A stretch of 41,321 bases of DNA, taken from NCBI GenBank assembly GCA_902787185.1, contig CADAFP010000044.1:1-41321 (forward strand), read 5' to 3'. The notes under the pieces were generated by a model, which worked only from the letters and a program-made list of their open reading frames with translations, made no database searches and was not told where the DNA came from. Positions 15,508-22,013 of the stretch are shown here, piece after piece (positions within the stretch are counted from its first letter, which is position 1; each line of letters begins with the position of its first letter). The stretch comes from an uncultured Bacteroidales bacterium. Its GTDB lineage: Bacteria > Bacteroidota > Bacteroidia > Bacteroidales > Muribaculaceae. Made by a program: the position numbers and the translations under genes.

Positions 15508-17781
15508 TCACTCAGCCAGCAGGTGACGGATGCGTTCCACGTCGGCCTGACGTTCCTTGGGGATGATGCCCAAGGTCGAGAAGACCTCCAAGTCGTCGAG
15601 GAACATATCGTGCAACTGTGACTTGTAGCGGCGATAAATCTCTTCGGCTCGAGCCGTCTCACCCAGGAACAGGTAGGCGGCAGCAAGGTTGGCATGGATG
15701 AAGAGCCTGCTGTCGTCAACGGCCAGTCCCTTGTTAGCCAGGTCGATGGCTTTGTTGAAGTCCTTCTTCAGCAAAGCGTGGTTAGACAAGTTGCCGTAGC
15801 TGCGGGCCACATCATCGTTGTAGAGCGAGGGCTCTCGCTGGGCAAGGGCCAGGTTGATTTCCAGCTCTTCCTGGTACATCTTTTCGCCTTCAGGAAGTCG
15901 GTTCAGGTTGTCGTAGGTGGTTGCCAGGTTGCGCAGCACCTTAGCGACTTCAGGCTGGAAGGTGGCGGGGTCGGTCTTCACCAGGTCCCGATAAATCGAC
16001 AGAGATTCCTTGAACAGCGGTTCGCTTTGCTCAAGGCGTTCATCCTTGTAGAGCCTGATGGCGTGCTCATAGAGGTGCTGTGCCAGCATGGGTTTGTAGT
16101 CGGATGCATTGTCCTGGGCAATCCTGCGGAACACGTCGAGCGCCTCGTTGCAGGCTTTTTCGCCCTCGTCATCACGGCCCTCGCTGTAGTACTGCACCGA
16201 CAGGTTGTTGAGTGCCGCTGCCATCATCGGCCCGTAGAGTTGCGGGTCTTCCTGGTCGAGCTGGCGGTAAATATCCAATGCTTGCAGCAGCGGTTGCTCG
16301 CCGTCGCGCCCGTTGCGGTAATAGAGTGCCGACAGGTTGTTGAGCGTTGCCGCAACGTTGGGGTTGTAGATTTTGGGGCTGGACTGGGCGAGCTTGCTGT
16401 AGATGCCCAGCGCCTGCTGGTAACACTGCTCACTCTTGTCGAACTGCCGCTCTTGGTCGTAGAGCTGTGCCATGTTGTTCTGCACGTCGGCGACACGGGG
16501 TATATAGGCCCGGGCATCTTCCTGTGCAAACTGCCAGTAGATGTTGAGGGCTTGCTCGAAGAGCGGCTCGCACTGTGCCAGACGGTCGCTGCGGTCGGGG
16601 TAGTTCATCGCAAAGTTGTTGAGCACCTCGGCCAGGTAGGTCTGATAAATCTGCGGGTTATCTTCGGCCAGTTTTTCATAGATGCCTGCGGCCTCCTGGA
16701 AATATCCCATGGCGCGGGAATCTTGAGGCTGATGGCCTGTCAGCAGCGTTGCGGCATGCTCAAGCGCCCAAGCGAGTCCGGGTTGGTATTCCTCGGGGTT
16801 CTCGTTGGCCAGTTGACGCATGCGTTGCAGCACCTGCTGCAAGCGGGCGTCGGCTTTTTGTGACAGTCCACGCTTGAGGCAGTAATTGATGGCATCCAGT
16901 TGCCAGTGGAAGTTCTGCGGGTCGATGCTTGCTCGCTTCTCGATATAGTGCAATGCCGAGTCGGGTTGCATATCGAGGACAAACATCTTGTAGTAGTTGT
17001 AGCAGTCTTGAGCGAGGTCGTTTTTCTTGGCGCTGGTGCCGGCACGGCTGGCCTCAAGGTTCTGCTGGCGGCGTGCCAACTCGGCTGCCTCGGCTGCTTG
17101 TTCGGCCTCTTCGCGCTGCACCTCGGCAAGGCGGGAATCCACCGACCCCTTGCTGCGAAGCAGCGAAAACGCCTGTGTGAGGTCACCATCAAGGATGAGG
17201 TCCTCGATTTGCTGGTCAAACTCATTCAGCTGGTCATAGTCAATCTGTGCATAGCGCTCGGCCATCTCGCTGATGAGTTCACCGTTGCGCCTCCTTTCCT
17301 CATCCACGGCCTGCATCGCCTCGCGGTATTGCTGCTGGGTAATCTCGAAACGGTCCATGAGCGCCTCGATGCTGTCTTCCATGGCGTCTATCTTGCGCTG
17401 CATCGTTCGGCGTATTTTGCGTTCGGCGCTCTTCACGTCATCGTTCTTCTGCTCTGGGGTTTCCATGACGATGACCAACGGATTGCTGGAGTAATTGTAG
17501 GATTTCAACAGGATATCGTTGTCGATGAGGACATAACCCTGTTTCTTCACCGATTGCAGATAGTACTTCTTGGAGGGGATAGCAATGGAAAATTTGCCGC
17601 CTGTCGAGCTGACGACGGTGTTACAGCCTTTCACTTGGATTGAAGCGCCAGCCAACGGTGTGCCGGCAACTGCCCGGGTGTTGGTTCGCCTTCCTTTGGT
17701 TTTCACGTATCCTTGCTGCGTCTGCCCAACTACTGTGAGCGCGGCGAAGATGCAAATCAGCGTTAATATGAGATTTTTCAT
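15508..17781 (-). CDS. Exported TPR protein, first gene of the TIR/caspase locus
   Basis: This protein has 757 residues. The frame is open further upstream to 17862, but ATG at 17781 starts a good signal peptide (MKNLILTLICIFAALTVVG) and lies about 43 bases behind a strong promoter. Next come a small beta-sandwich (about 20-105, AGASIQVKGCN...GGKFSIAIPS), a coiled coil (about 115-185) and the motif ISEMAERYAQIDYDQLNEFD, which is shared with the two paralogues at 9299 and 12062. A glutamate/alanine-rich helix (about 220-250) leads into eight to ten divergent TPRs (about 300-735, units such as VAATLNNLSALYYRNGRDGE). It differs from the 13-TPR paralogue in that its repeats are irregular and longer. 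It is probably a periplasmic scaffold; the ligand is unknown. Confidence 0.85.
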   Translation of the reverse strand: MKNLILTLICIFAALTVVGQTQQGYVKTKGRRTNTRAVAGTPLAGASIQVKGCNTVVSSTGGKFSIAIPSKKYYLQSVKKQGYVLIDNDILLKSYNYSSNPLVIVMETPEQKNDDVKSAERKIRRTMQRKIDAMEDSIEALMDRFEITQQQYREAMQAVDEERRRNGELISEMAERYAQIDYDQLNEFDQQIEDLILDGDLTQAFSLLRSKGSVDSRLAEVQREEAEQAAEAAELARRQQNLEASRAGTSAKKNDLAQDCYNYYKMFVLDMQPDSALHYIEKRASIDPQNFHWQLDAINYCLKRGLSQKADARLQQVLQRMRQLANENPEEYQPGLAWALEHAATLLTGHQPQDSRAMGYFQEAAGIYEKLAEDNPQIYQTYLAEVLNNFAMNYPDRSDRLAQCEPLFEQALNIYWQFAQEDARAYIPRVADVQNNMAQLYDQERQFDKSEQCYQQALGIYSKLAQSSPKIYNPNVAATLNNLSALYYRNGRDGEQPLLQALDIYRQLDQEDPQLYGPMMAAALNNLSVQYYSEGRDDEGEKACNEALDVFRRIAQDNASDYKPMLAQHLYEHAIRLYKDERLEQSEPLFKESLSIYRDLVKTDPATFQPEVAKVLRNLATTYDNLNRLPEGEKMYQEELEINLALAQREPSLYNDDVARSYGNLSNHALLKKDFNKAIDLANKGLAVDDSRLFIHANLAAAYLFLGETARAEEIYRRYKSQLHDMFLDDLEVFSTLGIIPKERQADVERIRHLLAE

Positions 17782-17830
17782 ATCTTGCTTATCCTTCAAT
17801 GAGTTAGAATGACATTCTAATACGATTTTG

Positions 17831-17863
17831 CAAATATAGTTAAAATAATTTGAATAATGCAAA
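17831..17863 (-). promoter_or_regulatory. Promoter of the seven-gene TPR-caspase-TIR-RyR unit
   Basis: On the minus strand TTTG (17860-17863), 21 bases and TATATTTG (17831-17838) match the Bacteroidota consensus. Predicted start near 17824 leaves a leader of about 43 bases. No comparable promoter is seen in the later gaps of this unit, which supports one transcript of about 10 kb. Confidence 0.65.
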
Positions 17864-17960
17864 TTCCTGTGGAAATGTTGTCAATTCCAGTAGCTGAAAC
17901 CGAAAGATGCCATGTTTTAACTATCTGTTAGTTAATTATTTGCTGGGGATTGAGAATGCC

Positions 17961-18734
17961 TTATTTGGGAGGAATGCGCTTGATTGGGAAATTGAAATAG
18001 GTGTCGGGGAAGGACTCGTTGTCGAGGCGGAAGTGCCACCACTCGTTGTCCAGTGGCAGGAAACCGTGTCTCATCATCGCTGTGCGCAGCACCATGCGGT
18101 TGTAGAACTGCTCTGAGGTGATGTGGGTGCCGTCGTCGGTATATTCCATCGTCTCGGGGTTGCCTCCATAGTCAGGGTGGCTCTCTGGTCCAAACCAGTC
18201 AAAGGTGCCTCCCATATCCAGTTCCTTGCCTGTGGTCATGTCGAGCAGCGTCAGGTCAACCGTGGAACCGCGGGAGTGACCGCTGCGGCGTGCCACATAC
18301 TCCTTCTCAAACACCGTCGGCTTATCCAAATATGGGTAGAAATATGCCTTCGTCAACGTGTCGGTGGGATCCAATGCCCAGCGCATGAAGTGGTCAACGG
18401 CCATTTGAGGGCGGTAGGCATCGTAGATCTTGAGGCGGTAGCCGTGGCGTTTCAGGTCATCGCTCACGGCGCGCAGGCTGTCGGCGGCCTGGCGGGTCAT
18501 CAGCGCCAGAGGCTCCAGGTAACCGTCGATGCGTGCTCCCACAAAGTTGTAAGTGCTGTAGTAGCGTATCTCAAGGATGGCATCTGGAATGACATCGGTC
18601 AGGGTGACAAACTGGCTCGAATCGAGCGTCTTGTCGGTGACAACCTGTTGGTTGGACTTGCATGAGGCAGCAAGTGTCATCAACCCGATAAGGGCCACCA
18701 TGATGTGGAAATGAAGGAGTCTTTTTGTTCTCAT
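17961..18734 (-). CDS. D-Ala-D-Ala dipeptidase lipoprotein (VanX/DdpX family)
   Basis: This protein of 257 residues is a zinc-dependent dipeptidase of family M15D, which hydrolyses D-alanyl-D-alanine. The zinc and catalytic residues of the family are visible: His153 and Asp160 in GHSRGSTVDLTLLD, then Glu231 and His234 in NEWWHF. The segment IYDAYRPQMAVDHF is also typical. A lipoprotein signal (LMTLAASC, Cys25) anchors it in the envelope, unlike the cytosolic vancomycin-resistance VanX, so it probably recycles cell-wall dipeptide rather than giving resistance; no vanH or vanA partner is present. It sits between the TIR/caspase unit and the divergent RyR membrane-protein gene. CAAAATTA at 18763-18770 (TAATTTTG on the minus strand) may be its -7 element, but spacing to a TTG is poor. 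Confidence 0.9.
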   Translation of the reverse strand: MRTKRLLHFHIMVALIGLMTLAASCKSNQQVVTDKTLDSSQFVTLTDVIPDAILEIRYYSTYNFVGARIDGYLEPLALMTRQAADSLRAVSDDLKRHGYRLKIYDAYRPQMAVDHFMRWALDPTDTLTKAYFYPYLDKPTVFEKEYVARRSGHSRGSTVDLTLLDMTTGKELDMGGTFDWFGPESHPDYGGNPETMEYTDDGTHITSEQFYNRMVLRTAMMRHGFLPLDNEWWHFRLDNESFPDTYFNFPIKRIPPK

Positions 18735-18780
18735 AACACTGTCATTGTTGGATTTGAAAGTTCAAAATTACAAAAAACAA

Positions 18781-18812
18781 TTTGCTTTTGTGCTCAACTT
18801 GCACTAATTTTG
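18781..18812 (+). promoter_or_regulatory. Promoter of the membrane RyR/Rossmann gene
   Basis: TTTG at 18781-18784, 20 bases, TAATTTTG at 18805-18812 is a full consensus match. Transcription should start near 18819, about 21 bases before the ATG at 18840. Confidence 0.65.
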
Positions 18813-18839
18813 TAAAAAATATAAAAAAACACGTACGAT

Positions 18840-21281
18840 ATGAATTGGTTTCAGCAGTTATGGAATAGTCTGATTGACGGGCTTCCCATCATCGAGAAAC
18901 ATGTGGATGTCACTGGCAATCTGCCGGCGATGGCAATCATGAGCCTCTTGGCCGGACTGGGGGTGGCACTCGTGATATTGGTGGTGCTGGCTTTACTTAA
19001 CAGCTTCCGTCATGGGAAATGGAGCATTTCGGGAAAGTGGCTCACGACGCTGTTCTGCGTGACGTGGCTGTTCGGCTTTATCCTGTATGACATCGGTATC
19101 TACACGGGTGAGCCGAGGTCATTCCTGTTGAATGCACCGATGGCCATGATTCATGCCTTCGACATGTTTTTCCTGCAGAGTGATGCTGCTGCGCTTCACC
19201 ATGAGTTCCACGAGAACGTTGTTTTCATGGGGTTTTTCTCGATGGCCCATTTGCTTGCGGCATTTGTGAGCATGGTGTTTGTCATCAAGCACTTTGGCTT
19301 CAACATCATCGCTGGTTTCAGGATGCTCCTTGCTGCCTATTGCTTTTGCAAGAAGAAACGCAAGGATACCTACGTCTTTTGGGGAATGAATGAGCCATCC
19401 TATCTGCTTGCCAAGAGCATCAAGCAATATTATGAGGATAACAGCAGGAAAAAGGATTACCGCATCATCGTTGTCAGGACAGGCAGCGACGGGGACAGGA
19501 CAAGCGTCAGGAATGGCATGGAACGCATGTTTAACTTCTTGTCACTCAAGAATAAGGACCTTGAACGCTTGCAGGACTTGGGTTGCTTGACGACCAATAC
19601 CTTTGTCGATGTGTCTAAACTGAATATCGTTGGCAAGACCGGCGATGACGTTGAGGTGTTGAAAAAGCAGCTCAACCTGCGGCAACTGTCCCGGATATTG
19701 TCGCATAAAACTACCTCGGCGATTCACCTGTTTTTCCTGGGCGATGACGCCTCGGCCAATATCCAGTCGATTACCAACCTCAAGAAAGACAGTGTCTTGC
19801 TGCGCTTTGCCGGTAACGAGAAACACCATGACGAGCGCAAGATTACCTTCTACTGCCACGCCCGATATAACAGCGTTCACCGCGTCATCGAGGATGAGCA
19901 GTTGCAAGACAACATCGAGGTCAAGGTGGTTGACTCGTCCCACATCAGCATTGAGCAGTTGAAGCAGGATGTGAGCCTGCACCCGGTGAGCTATGTAGAT
20001 ATCGAGAACGACGCAACGGTGTCCTCGCCGTTCAACGCGCTTGTGGTGGGATTTGGCGAGGTCGGGATTGACGCCGTGCGTTTCCTGTATGAGTTCGGCA
20101 CCTTTGTTAAGCATGGCACGGCTCAGGATGGCAAGGTCGAACGTTCAGACTTCCATTGCGATGTCGTCGATTCCAAAATGCCGGTAGTGGCAGGCCCCGT
20201 CCTGTCGGCTGTCCCGGCAATTATCTCAGAGCTGACGCTGAAAGACGGCACCAAGGTGGTGCTGAACTCGGGTGACGGAAATGGAAAAGAGCGAGTTGAT
20301 CAAGCCCCCACCGTTGCCCCCCTGATGTCGCTGCATGAGCTGGATATGCTCGGGGTGGACTTCTACAAGAAACTCGACACTTGGGTCAAGACGCTCAACT
20401 ACGTTGTTATCGCCACCGATGACGACGAGCAAAACATGGCGCTGGCGGTGCGCATCTTCAAACTCGCCATCAGGTATCGCCCCGACTTGGAGCACTTCCG
20501 CGTCTTGGTCTGCGTGAAAAGCGATAACGACGGACACATCCGTCGCACCGCCGAACACTACAACCGCCTGTGGGTCGCTGAGAAACACAGTACTGCCGAC
20601 GAGCGACAACTGCACCAGAAGAAGGTGAAAAACGAGGCACAGTACAAAGCGCCAATCACCGTGTTTGGCATGAGCGACATGATTTATACCTATGATTACA
20701 TCATCAGTGACAGGCTTGTCGAAGAGGCCAAGTCGTTCAAGGAACGCTATGATGCCTCGATTGCCGCATTGAGGCAGCAGTCGGGCGAGAGCACTCAAGT
20801 GTCGCAGAACTGGGATGCCGAGTACAAAGACCTCATGCAACTGGTGGGAGAATACAAGGATTATTCGCCCACCTACACCGGAATGATGAGGCTCCGCCGC
20901 ATCCAGAGTCAAAACCGTCAAAACTGTTTCCACCTGCGCACCAAGCAAGAGTTGGCGCGGCGGGCCCTCGGTGAGGAAGTGTATGCCAAGCTCTCCAAGA
21001 ACATCTTGTTCAGGAAGAACAATGAGATTGAATATAAATGGAAAGAAGGCAAACCGATTGACAAGGTGGTGACAGTGCTCGACGTGCTGGCAATGACCGA
21101 ACACCTCAGGTGGTGTGCATCGCATGAGATCCTCGGCTATCGCGACCAAGGAGATGAAGAATTCAAGGACGAAGCCAGATTGCAGCATGGATGCCTCAAG
21201 CCATGGGATGAACTCTCTGACGAGAAAAAGAGCTACGACTACAACATCGTGGACGTCTCGCTGGGCATTATCAGTGAGTGA
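18840..21281 (+). CDS. Membrane protein with TrkA-N-like Rossmann domains and C-terminal RyR domain
   Basis: This is a protein of 813 residues. Hydrophobic segments at about 31-55, 67-88, 126-149 and possibly 97-113 and 155-170 form an N-terminal membrane part. A first Rossmann-like region starts near 177 (DTYVFWGMNEPSYLLAKSI). A second, with the nucleotide-binding turn GFGEVG at 404-409 followed by strand ends such as CDVVDS and YVVIATDDDEQN, resembles the TrkA-N/RCK domains that gate potassium channels on binding NAD(H) or other nucleotides. Residues 740-813 are a RyR domain (LAMTEHLRWCASHEILGY, HGCLKPWDEL, KKSYDYNIVDVSL). Together this suggests a nucleotide-gated membrane protein, perhaps a channel, though no K+ selectivity-filter motif is visible. 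It is transcribed divergently from the vanX-like gene near the TIR unit. Confidence 0.78.
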   Translation: MNWFQQLWNSLIDGLPIIEKHVDVTGNLPAMAIMSLLAGLGVALVILVVLALLNSFRHGKWSISGKWLTTLFCVTWLFGFILYDIGIYTGEPRSFLLNAPMAMIHAFDMFFLQSDAAALHHEFHENVVFMGFFSMAHLLAAFVSMVFVIKHFGFNIIAGFRMLLAAYCFCKKKRKDTYVFWGMNEPSYLLAKSIKQYYEDNSRKKDYRIIVVRTGSDGDRTSVRNGMERMFNFLSLKNKDLERLQDLGCLTTNTFVDVSKLNIVGKTGDDVEVLKKQLNLRQLSRILSHKTTSAIHLFFLGDDASANIQSITNLKKDSVLLRFAGNEKHHDERKITFYCHARYNSVHRVIEDEQLQDNIEVKVVDSSHISIEQLKQDVSLHPVSYVDIENDATVSSPFNALVVGFGEVGIDAVRFLYEFGTFVKHGTAQDGKVERSDFHCDVVDSKMPVVAGPVLSAVPAIISELTLKDGTKVVLNSGDGNGKERVDQAPTVAPLMSLHELDMLGVDFYKKLDTWVKTLNYVVIATDDDEQNMALAVRIFKLAIRYRPDLEHFRVLVCVKSDNDGHIRRTAEHYNRLWVAEKHSTADERQLHQKKVKNEAQYKAPITVFGMSDMIYTYDYIISDRLVEEAKSFKERYDASIAALRQQSGESTQVSQNWDAEYKDLMQLVGEYKDYSPTYTGMMRLRRIQSQNRQNCFHLRTKQELARRALGEEVYAKLSKNILFRKNNEIEYKWKEGKPIDKVVTVLDVLAMTEHLRWCASHEILGYRDQGDEEFKDEARLQHGCLKPWDELSDEKKSYDYNIVDVSLGIISE

Positions 21282-21309
21282 AACAACACTTTCCATAACA
21301 GATACAGAT

Positions 21310-21346
21310 AAAAAAACGCGCCAAACGCTTGTTTGGCACGTTTTTT
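21310..21346. terminator. Hairpin after the RyR membrane-protein gene, overlapping the tmRNA promoter
   Basis: A-run plus CG and GCCAAAC (21320-21326), loop GCTT, GTTTGGC (21331-21337), then CG and six T (21341-21346) form a 15-bp stem with one C-A mismatch. It is a strong, symmetrical intrinsic terminator. Confidence 0.75.
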
Positions 21347-21358
21347 GTAGTATCTTTG
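21329..21358 (+). promoter_or_regulatory. tmRNA promoter
   Basis: TTG at 21329-21331, 19 bases, TATCTTTG at 21351-21358. The -33 element lies in the loop and 3' arm of the preceding terminator hairpin. The -7 element is about 30 bases before the mature tmRNA end. Confidence 0.6.
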
Positions 21359-21387
21359 CAGGCCGTTTACAACCGGCACACACTATT

Positions 21388-21679
21388 GGGGCTGACTGGC
21401 TTTGACAGCGTGTAGAGGTGGTAAGCAAGCATGCAGAGCGATAATGGCAATGCTCTTAAATCACAGTCATTGACTACTTTAAATGGCGAAAACAACTACG
21501 CTCTCGCTGCCTAACCGAAGAACAGTAAGTTCGGCTTTATCGCTGCCCAAGGGGCAGTGACGAGACATCACCCAACTTCGTTTCGGGCCTGCCAGCGGTC
21601 GAAAACCAAGCCGAGACTAAGCATGTAGAAACCTTATTAGTTCCACGTTTGGACGAGGGTTCAAACCCCTCCAGCTCCA
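21388..21679 (+). ncRNA. ssrA: Transfer-messenger RNA (tmRNA)
   Basis: This RNA rescues ribosomes stalled on broken messages, acting first as an alanyl-tRNA mimic and then as a template for a degradation tag. The 5' end GGGGCUGACUGGCUUUGACAG is the near-universal tmRNA start. It pairs with CAGCUCC at 21672-21678: seven pairs, one of them G-U. A T-arm-like GGTTCAAACCCC lies just before. The tag reading frame at 21485-21514 encodes GENNYALAA followed by TAA, as in other Bacteroidales. The 3' CCA is not encoded (the genome reads CAA after the discriminator A), so it must be added afterwards. A 13-bp terminator hairpin follows. SmpB and other partners are not in this window. Confidence 0.96.
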
Positions 21680-21686
21680 CAAGGCG

Positions 21687-21728
21687 CGAGTAACTATCTA
21701 ATTTACAGATAGTTACTCGTTGTTTTTT
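21687..21728 (+). terminator. tmRNA terminator
   Basis: CGAGTAACTATCT (21687-21699) and AGATAGTTACTCG (21707-21719) form a perfect 13-bp stem around a 7-base loop, followed by TTG and seven T. Confidence 0.85.
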
Positions 21729-21910
21729 TGGAGCACCTGGCTCCAAAGTTGGGGTGGGTTGCGATGTTTGTTGGATGATATATTTGTGTTGCTCGCTTGG
21801 CTGATATGGCTAGGGCCTACGATTGAAATGTTCATGGTTGTTAGTGTCGATTATTGATGAGTGAGCAGACCTAAAAACTATAAATATTGAGAGGTTTTAT
21901 CGTTTTTTCC

Positions 21911-21941
21911 TTGCCCTATTCATTAAATAATGCTAAGTTTG
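21911..21941 (+). promoter_or_regulatory. Promoter of the BspA-like LRR gene
   Basis: TTG at 21911-21913, 20 bases, TAAGTTTG at 21934-21941. A second -7-like TATATTTG lies just downstream, near 21946-21953. The leader would be about 66 bases. The stretch 21729-21910 shows no gene. Confidence 0.5.
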
Positions 21942-22013
21942 TGCTTATATTTGACAACTGATACTATCATCCATCAGATAATCTATTGTTTAACCGGAAA
22001 AATCTTTAACATT

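Noticed and set aside
17961-18734. vanX as a sign of vancomycin resistance
   Set aside because: The protein is a lipoprotein, and vanH, vanA and the vanRS regulators are absent; the organism is Gram-negative with an outer membrane.
21537-21746. A 69-codon minus-strand open frame over the tmRNA 3' half
   Set aside because: It is the antisense of the tmRNA T-arm and terminator; peptides of this kind (LEGFEPSS...) are a well-known spurious annotation opposite tRNA-like genes.
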